Source: Candidatus Microgenomatus sp. (GTDB lineage Bacteria > Patescibacteriota > Microgenomatia > UBA8517). From it: a DNA stretch of 36,103 nt. Below are positions 24,878-32,540 of the stretch, piece after piece. Location of the stretch: positions 3,539-39,641 of the forward strand of contig DYGT01000005.1 of the NCBI GenBank assembly GCA_020724555.1, given 5' to 3'. Below the pieces are notes generated by a model. That model saw only the letters and a list, made by a program, of their open reading frames with translations, ran no database searches and was not told the origin of the DNA. Position 1 is the stretch's first letter. The number at the start of each line of letters is the position of its first letter. A program made the translations under genes and the position numbers.

Positions 24878-25378
24878 ATGGAAGATAACCAAAACGAACA
24901 AAATACCCAAAAAAACAATAAGCTTCCTTATTATATCGGCGGTGCCATAATATTGCTTTTGATTGTGGGAGGACTATTTTTTTCTTTAGGAACAGATAGC
25001 AGCGACCAAAATACTAATACACTGGGTGAATCCACACAAGAAACTTCGGAAAATGATAAGGTCACCGACACGAACGACCCCGCAGATGAAACAGACGGAA
25101 AATTAGTGGAAATAGAAATGCAGGGAGGCATGTACTACTTTTCAACAGAAGAAATCACAGTTAATAAAGGCGATACAGTACACATAACTTTAACCAGTGA
25201 AGAAGGTATGCATAACATCGTCATCGACGAATTTAATGTGCAATCTGATGTAGTTAACGAGGGCGAAGCGATTACAATTGAATTTGTCGCGGATAAAGCT
25301 GGTGAGTTTGAATATTACTGCTCGGTGGGAAATCATCGGCAAATGGGCATGGTAGGTACGCTTATTGTCGAGGAGTAA
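24878..25378 (+). CDS. Membrane-anchored cupredoxin (blue-copper domain) protein
   Basis: The 166-residue protein has a short polar N-terminus, one membrane helix (about 17-37), an acidic Ser/Thr/Asp/Asn-rich linker (38-75) and a cupredoxin domain (76-166). The type 1 copper ligands are complete: H112 (GMHNIVID), C148, H153 and M158, with the spacing Cys-x4-His-x4-Met seen in plastocyanin-like domains. It should be an extracytoplasmic one-electron carrier or copper-binding protein. Position next to the flavocytochrome suggests a shared redox pathway, which is inference. Confidence 0.9.
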   Translation: MEDNQNEQNTQKNNKLPYYIGGAIILLLIVGGLFFSLGTDSSDQNTNTLGESTQETSENDKVTDTNDPADETDGKLVEIEMQGGMYYFSTEEITVNKGDTVHITLTSEEGMHNIVIDEFNVQSDVVNEGEAITIEFVADKAGEFEYYCSVGNHRQMGMVGTLIVEE

Positions 25379-25421
25379 ATAATGCTGTAAGATGGTTTTT
25401 TCGCAGACAAGTTAAACTATT

Positions 25422-26171
25422 ATGGCTAAAAAACTGCTCGTGATCATCAGTATTTTATTCTTAAGCGGATTGGGTTATCGTGCGGTCAGACCGGACATGT
25501 CCGGAGCTCCACCGTATGGAGAAGCAGAGGACGCTGTCCCCGAGGTAAATTTTTTAAACTGGCTTTCCCAGTGGAAAAGGCCGGAAGGGCCGGCTAAGGT
25601 CGGGCTTCAGGTGGGTCATTATAAAAACAATGAATTTCCCGAAGAACTTGAACATTTACGCGGCAACAGCGGTGCCAAAGGCGGCGGTAAAATGGAATGG
25701 GAAGTAAATCTTGCTATTGCCGAAAAAACGGCTGAAATACTTAAGGAGGCCGGCGTTAAAGTAGATATTCTTCCAGCAACGGTTCCCCCGTCTTATTGGG
25801 CAGATGCTTTTATTGCTATCCACGCGGACGGAAGTGACGATAAAACAAAATCCGGTTTTAAAATCGCAGGTCCTTGGAGGGATTTAACCGGCGATGCAGA
25901 TAAATTAATTGACTATTTGACCGATTCTTACTATTCACAAGTGGGGCTGCCGTGGGACGACAATATTACCGCCAACATGCGCGGTTACTATGCGTTTTCC
26001 TGGTGGAGGCATGAGCACGCCATCCACCCCATGACCACAGCAGCAATTGTGGAAACAGGATTTTTAACAAACGCAAACGACCGAGAAATTTTGCTTAAAT
26101 CACCGGAACTTCCCGCCCAAGCACTTGCTGAAGGCATAATAAAATATCTCCAAAGTGAAGGTTTAATATAA
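25422..26171 (+). CDS. Secreted N-acetylmuramoyl-L-alanine amidase (Amidase_3)
   Basis: The 249-residue protein carries an N-terminal signal/anchor (about 4-20) and an Amidase_3 domain (about 58-245), which cleaves the bond between MurNAc and the peptide stem. Zinc and catalytic residues are visible: H66 (QVGHYKNN), E94 (WEVN), H134 (IHADGS) and E211 (VETGF). No separate wall-binding domain is present. The start of the domain (GLQVGHYKN) and a GAKGGGKMEWE insert differ from the classical AmiC form. It is encoded after the cupredoxin in the same direction with a 43-base gap. Confidence 0.88.
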   Translation: MAKKLLVIISILFLSGLGYRAVRPDMSGAPPYGEAEDAVPEVNFLNWLSQWKRPEGPAKVGLQVGHYKNNEFPEELEHLRGNSGAKGGGKMEWEVNLAIAEKTAEILKEAGVKVDILPATVPPSYWADAFIAIHADGSDDKTKSGFKIAGPWRDLTGDADKLIDYLTDSYYSQVGLPWDDNITANMRGYYAFSWWRHEHAIHPMTTAAIVETGFLTNANDREILLKSPELPAQALAEGIIKYLQSEGLI

Positions 26172-26183
26172 GCACAAATAGAA

Positions 26184-26189
26184 TATAAC
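26184..26189 (+). promoter_or_regulatory. -10 box of the Tat-signal gene
   Basis: TATAAC, five bases before the ATG at 26195, no ribosome binding site. This is the same near-leaderless layout as elsewhere in the window. Confidence 0.4.
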
Positions 26190-26194
26190 GTCCC

Positions 26195-27238
26195 ATGACC
26201 GAACGAGATTTCAGAATTACCAGAAGACAATTTGGAAAAACTGCTATGGCGGTAGCAGGAGAACTCGCTGCAAAAGCTAGCGGCCTGGCATTCCCCCATC
26301 AAGAAAAAATATTATCTCCAGAAAATAAAATATATCCCGGAGACGTCTTCCATGGAGCTTTTAACGGAGACGGTACATTTATAATAATGGCGTATGGCTC
26401 GCCTACTGGGTGGGGGTCTATTGGCTACAACCTACAAGGAGTAGATAAAGGAGGATTACAAAATACCATTGACACTTTGGATTATTTATCCGGGTTTGCT
26501 CCCACCTGGACAAAACGAGTGCACCGGCACGCCGATGTAATAGGTATCAGTTTTAAAAAAATAAGCGAAACTTCAGAATCGCAAGCTGCCGTCCATTCCG
26601 AATCTTTGGCATTAATTTACGACGTTATAAATGGAAAAGCCGGTACCAATACCACAGCCTCTTTAAGCATAAGAGCCGGCCGCGATGTATCCTTGGAAAG
26701 ACTTTTTGACTTAATCCAAAAGCTCTACCAAGGCAAATTTGTTTACAACGAAAGCGACGTCATCCCCAAGGAAATTTTTACTAGACACGGCATTATGCTG
26801 GGATTAGACTTGGAAGAGATGGTAAATCCGGATGAATTTGGAAACGCCTATTACCCCACCGGAGTTCCAGCAGATCAATTACACGAAATCGTGAGCTGGG
26901 TTAAAAACTTTATGATTAACCGTGGTTTTAGGCATTATTCAACACTTTTATACGAACAGGGCGTTGAGCCGCATATTCCGGATAATCCTCGCGGTTTGAA
27001 ATGGAATGATAAAATTAAAATAGCACACGCCGGTTTTCAAACTACAGCAAGTTCCTCGGCGGAAAACCGCATTAAACTACTTCAAGCAATTGAGAGGCAA
27101 AAAGAAGTTTGGCGAATGAATGGAATTGGCGGTATGATATATACCCATGCTGCTCTCTCACCCGATATTCGAAACGCTTTAACAGACCAAGACATCAAAT
27201 TATACGCAGAAAACCTACAAGCATTAGCTGCACAATAA
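26195..27238 (+). CDS. Predicted Tat-exported protein of unknown function
   Basis: The product is 347 residues long and was not recognised. The N-terminus ITRRQFGKTAMAVAG fits a twin-arginine (RRxFxK) export signal followed by an alanine-rich stretch (to about 32). The mature part has mixed alpha/beta character, with several conserved-looking acidic and histidine residues (RVHRHADVIG, RHGIMLGLDLEEM, HIPDNPRG, IYTHAALSPD). A TIM-barrel hydrolase is possible but unproven. Tat export usually implies a folded or cofactor-bearing protein. No tat gene is in this window. It is the last intact gene before the mobile region. Confidence 0.6.
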   Translation: MTERDFRITRRQFGKTAMAVAGELAAKASGLAFPHQEKILSPENKIYPGDVFHGAFNGDGTFIIMAYGSPTGWGSIGYNLQGVDKGGLQNTIDTLDYLSGFAPTWTKRVHRHADVIGISFKKISETSESQAAVHSESLALIYDVINGKAGTNTTASLSIRAGRDVSLERLFDLIQKLYQGKFVYNESDVIPKEIFTRHGIMLGLDLEEMVNPDEFGNAYYPTGVPADQLHEIVSWVKNFMINRGFRHYSTLLYEQGVEPHIPDNPRGLKWNDKIKIAHAGFQTTASSSAENRIKLLQAIERQKEVWRMNGIGGMIYTHAALSPDIRNALTDQDIKLYAENLQALAAQ

Positions 27239-27251
27239 TAAATTCAGATTT

Positions 27252-27283
27252 TGACAGGTACCCCTTAAAGTAGACACAGATTC
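27252..27283 (+). repeat. Left terminal inverted repeat of the IS3-type element
   Basis: It begins TGACAGGTACCCC. It matches the reverse complement of the right end at 23 of 32 positions. Confidence 0.75.
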
Positions 27284-27318
27284 TAAAATGAGTCTTACTG
27301 ATTAGGGGGTGAAACGAA

Positions 27319-27567
27319 TTGGCAGGGATATCAAAAGAGGTTAAAGAGGAAATCGTATCAAAGGTCAAAAGTGGGGCAAAAGTTGTGGATGTGTCTAAGG
27401 ATTATGGAGTTTCTACCAAGACCATTTATTATTGGCTCAGAGGTAAAGCTAACAGTGAAGCCAGTGTAATGGAGGTGAGGAGACTCAGGAAAGAGAATGA
27501 AGAGCTAAAGGCCATTGTTGGAGCTCTTACTATGGACTTAACAAAGCTAAAAAAAGAAGCCAGATGA
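27319..27567 (+). CDS. IS3-type transposase OrfA (helix-turn-helix)
   Basis: The 82-residue protein has a homeodomain-like helix-turn-helix (about 8-45: VKEEIVSKVKSGAKVVDVSK, then YGVSTKTIYYWLRG). A leucine-zipper-like helix follows (VRRLRKENEELKAIVGAL), typical of OrfA, which binds the element ends. The start codon is TTG, preceded by GGGGGTGA at a good distance. In intact elements a -1 frameshift joins OrfA and OrfB. OrfA still looks complete, but without a functional OrfB it can at most bind DNA. Confidence 0.8.
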   Translation: MAGISKEVKEEIVSKVKSGAKVVDVSKDYGVSTKTIYYWLRGKANSEASVMEVRRLRKENEELKAIVGALTMDLTKLKKEAR

Positions 27568-27583
27568 CTTAAAAAGCCTTGTT

Positions 27584-27975
27584 GTGAGGTTACCATCCTT
27601 CAACAAGAAAAGGATGTGCTTGGCAGTTGGTGTATCAAGGGCTGTTATTTACAAGACTTCAAATTTACTTACCACAAAAGATGAACTTTTGAGAGTCCAT
27701 GTCTTATCAGTGCTATCAGCCCACCCAAGCTATAACCACAGGAGGATTGTACTCAAGCTTAAAATTGGCAAGAAAAGTAGCCCGTGGAAAAATGCATATC
27801 AGGAAAGTTTCTACAATAATTTCAAGACAGATCTGGGACTTGAGTTTGAGAGATTTAATACCCCTGGAGAGCTTATTGAGGCCATTCATCAAACCATTAA
27901 CACTACAACCACAAAAGAATACACACCACCCTAAAGATACCACCAGCAGTTTTCAAAAACAAACACTTGTATTAG
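27584..27975 (+). pseudogene. IS3-type transposase OrfB remnant, internal deletion and frameshift
   Basis: The first part (about 27610-27765) resembles the OrfB N-terminus: KKRMCLAVGVSRAVIYK and SAHPSYNHRRI. It then jumps straight to the C-terminal end: SPWKNAYQESFYNNFKTDLG and ELIEAIHQTIN. The integrase core with the first two catalytic aspartates is missing; only the last glutamate (YQESF) remains. A frameshift near 27900 moves the ending IHTTLKIPPAVFKNKHLY to another frame, stopping at 27975. It cannot encode an active transposase. Confidence 0.8.
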
Positions 27976-28241
27976 AATTCGTGTTTACCAAAAAGGGTAC
28001 TTGACACTCGGTCATACAGCCACGGGTCGAGTTCGTTGCCAGAGAGGTCGACTTTCATCACCCTTCCGTCAACGTAATCGAAGTAGCCGAAGCCACTTCC
28101 GAAACGGTTGCGTGCCTGCTCTGCGGTCATAGCCTCTGCCTTGTACTGCAAGAAGCCCAGCCCTTGAGCGCGAGCGCCATTGTATAGCGCAGCGAACACC
28201 TCAGCCTTGTCCAGTCCTTCCAACGAGATTGCGTCAGACAT
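27972..28241 (-). pseudogene. Phage/plasmid-type conserved protein truncated by the IS end
   Basis: The minus-strand frame has a strong ribosome binding site (AGGAGG) and reads ISLEGLDKAEVFAALYNGAR, then LGFLQY, MTAEQARNRFG, FDYVDGRVMKVDLSG and LDPWLYDR. This matches a widespread small protein of unknown function found in phages, plasmids and genomic islands. That protein usually continues YDRDNG. Here YDR is followed by residues coded by the IS end (VSSTLFGKHEF) and a stop inside the IS, so the C-terminus is lost. Its GC content is visibly higher than its surroundings, which suggests foreign origin. Confidence 0.7.
27975..28006 (-). repeat. Right terminal inverted repeat of the IS3-type element
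   Basis: On the minus strand it begins TGTCAAGTACCC. It also supplies the false C-terminus and stop of the interrupted minus-strand gene. Confidence 0.75.
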
Positions 28242-28255
28242 GTCATGCCTCCTAT

Positions 28256-28281
28256 GAGAAAAAGATCACACTTTCGTGTGG
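28256..28281 (-). terminator. GNRA-capped terminator-like hairpin
   Basis: The minus strand reads CACAC-GAAA-GTGTG followed by ATCTTTTT. It lies just before the ribosome binding site of the phage-type gene, so it either ends an upstream RNA or attenuates that gene. Confidence 0.55.
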
Positions 28282-28548
28282 CTAACCGAATGGATAGCTT
28301 CTTGAACACTATTGGTTAATGTCCAAAAAGCTACCCATCCAGCTCGGGAGGCTTGAACTTTCCGTAAACTATTAAAATGCTAAGTAGGTTTTACTTCTTG
28401 GTAAAGCAGAATGTTAAAAGCAATTTTTAACTCTGCTTTATTCAAGAGCTACTATCAGCAACCTACTACTTAATAGCAGAAATCCAGTCAGGAGCTATCC
28501 CGACTTAACGGGAGGATAGACTTCACTCCTAACTAGAGTTCTGCCAAC
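28282..28548 (-). ncRNA. Candidate structured RNA of unknown class
   Basis: No protein is evident on either strand. Four paired elements can be drawn. (a) 28292-28300 with 28328-28336 (9 bp, one G-U), with an inner stem 28302-28308 / 28320-28326. (b) 28403-28410 with 28432-28439 plus 28413-28419 with 28425-28431, together 15 bp with a two-base bulge. (c) A long-range stem 28383-28390 / 28460-28467 enclosing (b). (d) 28476-28481 with 28539-28544, with an inner 10-bp stem and an apical hairpin TCCCG/CGGGA. It is flanked by terminator-like hairpins pointing along the minus strand. It does not match tmRNA, RNase P RNA, SRP RNA or group II intron landmarks. It could be an independent RNA or the leader of the adjacent gene. 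Confidence 0.4.
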
Positions 28549-28574
28549 AAAAAAGCGGCTTTAGGTAAAGCTGC
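28549..28574 (-). terminator. Rho-independent terminator-like hairpin
   Basis: Minus strand: GCAGCTTT-ACCT-AAAGCCGC (8 bp, one G-U pair) followed by six Ts. It would stop transcripts coming from the possible promoter near 28655-28665 (TGCTAATAT), or control read-through into the structured region. Confidence 0.6.
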
Positions 28575-28708
28575 CTATCCAAAGCTCATTTTACCCCTTT
28601 TAGTTCAATTTCTTCTAATAATAAATCCTAAAGATTGCTCCTTAGGATACTTCGTATATTAGCACAAACTATATCAAAAAAATCAATAATTATAGGCTAT
28701 CGTTAAAT

Positions 28709-28837
28709 TTAATCTTCAGGAGAATTGTCAAATTTTATATACCCCTTATCGGCCATCATCTGATACAGGTCTAACTCACTGATTATTAAGTCCCTTACCA
28801 CCAAATCAACAATTTGCCAATAATTGCAAAATCGGTG
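28709..28837 (-). other. Short coding-like fragment, unidentified
   Basis: An open stretch of about 42 codons on the minus strand ends with ISELDLYQMMADKGYIKFD and NSPED before TAA. Codon use looks protein-like, but there is no ATG or ribosome binding site, and it runs into the recombinase remnant on the other strand. It may be the 3' end of a lost gene. The rest of 28575-28813 shows nothing further apart from the promoter-like TGCTAATAT. Confidence 0.25.
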
Positions 28838-29879
28838 AAGTTCTTAAACTCATCAAGGTCAAGCCCAGCAGTAAAAATAGTACCTCATTTGATTGATACC
28901 GACTGCTCTAGTGTAATCACAGACATTTTCACTAAATTCTCAACAGGCGTTGTCAGTAAAAATGAAATCTCAAAAGAACTTAAAAGGCGAAAGGTCAAAA
29001 ATTACAAAGGCAAGATTTTAGCTTTTTCGCAACAAACACTTGATAATATCCTCAACAATATCTACTACACTAGCTACTTAAAGGCTGAAGATGGCAGGAT
29101 TATTAAAGGCCAGCACGAGGTATTATTGACTTGACCCTGTTTCAAAAGTGCCAAAATGTTCTTAAAGAAGAAGCAACAATACTGCCAAAACCAGAAAGCG
29201 AGTACATCCTGATTTTCCTTTACGCAAGTTTGTCAAATGCGGCTTTTTTCATAAACCCTTAACTGCCGCTTGGTCAAATTCCGCTCACTCTGGCAAGTGC
29301 CTCATTATTGGTGCTACAACCCAAACTGTAGCCAATTTAGAAAAACAATTAGGAAAACATATATAGAGAATAGTTTGGTACCTACCTTGTCTCTGTTAAG
29401 CCTTCAGAAGCCTTTATAGAGCGTTTTAGTAAAATTTTTATTAAGAGATACCAAGAAAGAGAAAGTGAAATCAGAGGTGACTACTTAAGGCAATTGGATA
29501 CAATCAAAAAGCTGAAAAAAACAAGCAGTGGGTACTTGAGAAAGGTAAGAAGGGCATTTTACCAGATAATATCCTAAAAGAGGAAATTGAAAAAACAGAA
29601 CTTAACCCTTGCCAAAATGGAGCTAACCGAAATACACGCTGAAGAGTTAGACATCAACGCACTACTAACTTACACTTACGATTTTATTCTAACTGTTGAA
29701 AAAACTTGGTTTGACGCTCAAATTACCTAAAAGTGAGATTGCAGAACCTAATTTTCCCTAAAGGAGTTGAGTTTGCCAATAGTGAATTTTCGAACCATAA
29801 AATTTCCCCTCTTTTTGAGCTAATCGAGGTTTTGGGTACTGAAAAATTAAACTTGGTGACCCTACCGGGATTCGCCATG
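28814..29879 (+). pseudogene. Decayed large serine recombinase
   Basis: Parts of a large serine recombinase lie in order across at least three frames. First comes the recombinase domain (29-106 of the first frame: IFTKFSTGVVSKNEISKELK, TLDNILNNIYYTSYL, IIKGQHEVLL). Next is the zinc-ribbon region (PDFPLRKFVKCGFFHKPLTA, with one cysteine lost). Then come the coiled coil (FIKRYQERESEIRGDYLRQL) and the C-terminal tail RLQNLIFPKGVEFANSEFS. The N-terminal catalytic resolvase domain with the active serine is absent. Such enzymes integrate phages and integrative elements. The remnant reads into a copy of the tRNA-Glu 3' end. Confidence 0.7.
29856..29874 (+). repeat. Copy of the tRNA-Glu 3' end (attachment-site-like repeat)
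   Basis: GTGACCCTACCGGGATTCG matches 18 of 19 bases of 29941-29959, the T-arm and acceptor end of tRNA-Glu. It lies 66 bp from the tRNA and at the end of the recombinase remnant. Confidence 0.6.
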
Positions 29880-29940
29880 CATGACTGCAACACATTATTT
29901 ATGCATTCCTCGAATCCGTGGAAGAACGGACTGCAAGCGA

Positions 29941-29959
29941 GTGACCCCACCGGGATTCG
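29941..29959 (+). repeat. tRNA-Glu 3' end, partner of the direct repeat
   Basis: The second copy of the 19-base direct repeat. It is the authentic 3' end of the tRNA-Glu gene (minus strand). Confidence 0.6.
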
Positions 29960-30014
29960 AACCCGGATTACTAGGATGAGAACCTAGCGTCCTAAGCCAT
30001 TAGACGATGGGGCC
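29942..30014 (-). tRNA. tRNA-Glu (anticodon CTC)
   Basis: The 73-nt sequence folds into a complete cloverleaf. The acceptor stem is GGCCCCA with TGGGGTC (one G-U pair), and the anticodon stem CTAGG/CCTAG has loop TTCTCAT. The T-arm is CCGGG-TTCGAAT-CCCGG and the discriminator base is A. The CTC anticodon reads GAG. CCA is not encoded. Confidence 0.95.
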
Positions 30015-30025
30015 CAAACAGCTCT

Positions 30026-30031
30026 ATTTTA
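30026..30031 (-). promoter_or_regulatory. -10 box of tRNA-Glu
   Basis: TAAAAT on the minus strand, 11 bases before the first base of the tRNA, giving a 5' extension of about four bases. Confidence 0.4.
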
Positions 30032-30088
30032 CCTCAAAGCCAGATTAAAGTATATATATTGGGAAATCTATTCTCTGGCAGGAGTTTT

Positions 30089-32515
30089 TTAAACTGAAGC
30101 AATATAAGCCGGAGGTTCAATCTGGCGTTTACCGTTTTCTTTGTCAACTACAAGAGGCCACTTAACAAGGGCAACTTTAAGCACATCTTCCAAAGTGTCA
30201 GCAAAAATAAATTTTATATCTTTTTTGACATTTTCCGGTACTTCTTCCATATCTTTTCTATTTTCCTCAGGAAGAATAATAGTTTTTAATCCGGCGCTAT
30301 GGCCAGCTATCACTTTTTCTTTTACGCCGCCAATTTCCAAAACCCTTCCGCGCAGGGTGATCTCTCCGGTCATCCCCACATCGCGCTTAACCGGCACACG
30401 GGTTAAAGCGGATACTAAAGTCGTACCCATTGCCACACCCGCAGATGGTCCATCTTTGGGGGTAGCGCCTTCCGGTACGTGGATGTGTACGTCTACTTTC
30501 TTACCGAAATCTTCTCTTAAGCCGAGCTCCCTCCAATGGGACTTGGTCCAGGTAAATGCAGCTTTAGCAGACTCTTTCATCACGTCTCCAAGCTGTCCTG
30601 TAAGTGTCAGCTTGCCCTTCCCAGGCATTAGCGAAACCTCAATAAATAAAATCTCCCCTCCTGTTGAAGTTACAGCCAGACCAGTTGACATGCCGATCTC
30701 GTCTTTTTCACCTCTAATTTGCGAACGGAATTTTCTGGGGCCAAGATATTTTTGTATTTTGGCTTTACTCACCAGAGTTGGAGCTTTTTTGCCTTCCGCT
30801 ACTTCTCTGGCAATTTTCCTGCAAACAGTGGCCAGGGTACGCTCAAGATTCCTCACTCCGGCTTCCCGCGTGTGATACTTGATGATTTCTACTAAAGCAT
30901 CCTGGGAAATTTTAATTTTCTGTCCATCTAGGCCATTTACTTTAAGCTGTTTCGGCCAGAGATATTTTTTGGCAATGTAATACTTTTCGTTCTCAATATA
31001 GCCTGCAAAGCGGATGATTTCCATGCGGTCGCGCAAAGGAGCCGGGATTGTATCCAATATATTCGCAGTACAGATAAAAATTACTTCGGATAAATCAAAC
31101 GGGACTTCCAGATAGTGGTCCGAAAATTCTTTGTTTTGCTCCGGGTCTAATATCTCCAATAGGGCACTTGAGGGGTCACCCCTGTAATCTACTCCCAATT
31201 TATCAATTTCATCAAGCATAAAAACGGGATTTTTGGTACCCGCATTTTTGATTGACTGGATAATACGTCCGGGCATGGCACCTACATATGTACGCCTGTG
31301 GCCACGAAGCTCTGCTTCGTCTCTGATTCCCCCTAAAGAAACACGCACAAATTCACGGTTTAGAGCCTTGGCAATTGACTTTCCGATAGAAGTCTTTCCC
31401 ACCCCAGGAGGACCGACAAAACACAAAATAGTGGGGTACCCCAGGTCATTGTCTTTTTTGTCTTTAAATCCTTGTTTCAATTTCATCACAGATAAATATT
31501 CAAGGATACGCTCTTTGGCTTTATCCAGAGCATAATGGTCTTCATCCAAAATCTTACTGGCTTTTTTAACCGACACCGTAGTTTTGGAATACTTTGACCA
31601 AGGCATATCTATAAGCCAGTCCAAATAATTTCTCAAATACCCACCTTCCGGGCTGTGAGGAGGCAACTGGCTGAGCCTCTGGAGCTCTTTCATGGCTTTT
31701 TCATGGACATCTTTGGGCATTCGTGCTGCTTTAATTTTCTTTTTCAACTCCCCGGTTTCGGTGTCTCCCAATCCTTCCAGATCATCCTCACCAAGCTCCT
31801 GTTCAATGGTGCGCTTTTTTTCGCGAAGCATAGCTTTTTTCATTTGGTCTTCAAATCGACGTTGCGTTTTCATGGAAATCAATCGCTCCAGATCCAAGAC
31901 GTTTACTTCATGATTTAAATATTCCAAGACTTTTTCCAGACGTGTTTCAACAGATACCATCTCCAAAAGTTTTTGTTTTTCCTGTGGTTTAATATCCAAA
32001 AGTGAAGAAATTGAGTCAGCCAGTTCTACGGCATCCGCCTGATTGGAAAGAATACGCATAATTGTGGGCACATCTACGCCTTTACCAAGGTTTACTGCCC
32101 GGCGGAAAAGTTCACTTACTTCCCGGCTCAAAGCTTCCACCCGCTCAGTTTCGGTATCTTTTTCAGCAACTTCTGAAACTTTCACAACAAAATAAGGCTC
32201 TGTAGAAACAACCTCTTCAAGCTTAATCCGGGTTAGGCCGCGAACCATAGCGTGGACGTCGTCTTCGTTAGACATCATCTGTGTAATGGCCGCGAGCGTC
32301 CCTATAGTATACAAATCCTTTGCTTCCGGATCAGCGATTTTTGGTTCTTTTTGATTAAAGATGGCAAGCACCCTGTCGTCCGTAAAAGCACTGTTTACAG
32401 CTGCCACAGATTTTGCCCTGCCGAAGCTTAAAAAAGAATCTGTATGAGGAAAAACTACAGAGCCGCGCATGGCAACTGCGGGAACCGTTCTGGTTGTAAT
32501 AATATCCTTATCCAT
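30089..32515 (-). CDS. lon: ATP-dependent protease Lon
   Basis: Lon degrades misfolded and regulatory proteins in the cytoplasm. The 808-residue protein has the N-terminal LON substrate domain (about 10-205), a helical linker, an AAA+ module with Walker A GPPGVGKTS and Walker B VFMLDEIDK, and the C-terminal Ser-Lys protease domain. The catalytic serine is in PKDGPSAGVAMGTT, and the catalytic lysine follows in GGVKEKVIAGHSAG. The length is typical of LonA. It is transcribed alone, toward the tRNA-Glu gene. Confidence 0.97.
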   Translation of the reverse strand: MDKDIITTRTVPAVAMRGSVVFPHTDSFLSFGRAKSVAAVNSAFTDDRVLAIFNQKEPKIADPEAKDLYTIGTLAAITQMMSNEDDVHAMVRGLTRIKLEEVVSTEPYFVVKVSEVAEKDTETERVEALSREVSELFRRAVNLGKGVDVPTIMRILSNQADAVELADSISSLLDIKPQEKQKLLEMVSVETRLEKVLEYLNHEVNVLDLERLISMKTQRRFEDQMKKAMLREKKRTIEQELGEDDLEGLGDTETGELKKKIKAARMPKDVHEKAMKELQRLSQLPPHSPEGGYLRNYLDWLIDMPWSKYSKTTVSVKKASKILDEDHYALDKAKERILEYLSVMKLKQGFKDKKDNDLGYPTILCFVGPPGVGKTSIGKSIAKALNREFVRVSLGGIRDEAELRGHRRTYVGAMPGRIIQSIKNAGTKNPVFMLDEIDKLGVDYRGDPSSALLEILDPEQNKEFSDHYLEVPFDLSEVIFICTANILDTIPAPLRDRMEIIRFAGYIENEKYYIAKKYLWPKQLKVNGLDGQKIKISQDALVEIIKYHTREAGVRNLERTLATVCRKIAREVAEGKKAPTLVSKAKIQKYLGPRKFRSQIRGEKDEIGMSTGLAVTSTGGEILFIEVSLMPGKGKLTLTGQLGDVMKESAKAAFTWTKSHWRELGLREDFGKKVDVHIHVPEGATPKDGPSAGVAMGTTLVSALTRVPVKRDVGMTGEITLRGRVLEIGGVKEKVIAGHSAGLKTIILPEENRKDMEEVPENVKKDIKFIFADTLEDVLKVALVKWPLVVDKENGKRQIEPPAYIASV

Positions 32516-32521
32516 AACTTG

Positions 32522-32530
32522 TATTTAGCA
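32522..32530 (-). promoter_or_regulatory. Extended -10-like box of lon
   Basis: Minus strand TGCTAAATA, six bases before the lon ATG. The hexamer is weaker than consensus, but the TG extension and distance fit the other promoters. No heat-shock type motif such as CIRCE is seen. Confidence 0.4.
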
Positions 32531-32540
32531 GTCTACATAT

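Larger units (their letters stand above)
27252..28006 (+). mobile_element. Internally deleted IS3-type insertion sequence
   Basis: This 755-bp element has matching ends that start TG and finish CA. It carries an OrfA-like gene and only the two ends of OrfB. Intact IS3-family elements are about 1.2-1.5 kb, so roughly half is missing. No target-site duplication is visible (left flank ATTT, right flank CTCG). The right end cuts a phage-type gene, whereas the left end sits 13 bases after an intact unrelated gene. Confidence 0.8.

Noticed and set aside
27699-28004. Plus-strand 101-codon frame across the IS right end
   Set aside because: It is an alternate frame of the OrfB remnant; only its sequence around IHTTLKIPPAVF in a third frame matches the transposase end.
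28282-28548. tmRNA, RNase P RNA, SRP RNA or group II intron
   Set aside because: Their hallmark sequences (tRNA-like end, P4 core, GGAAG SRP loop, domain V) were looked for and not found.
29733-29987. Plus-strand frame running into the tRNA-Glu gene
   Set aside because: Its first part is the recombinase C-terminus; the end is antisense tRNA sequence, a common false annotation.
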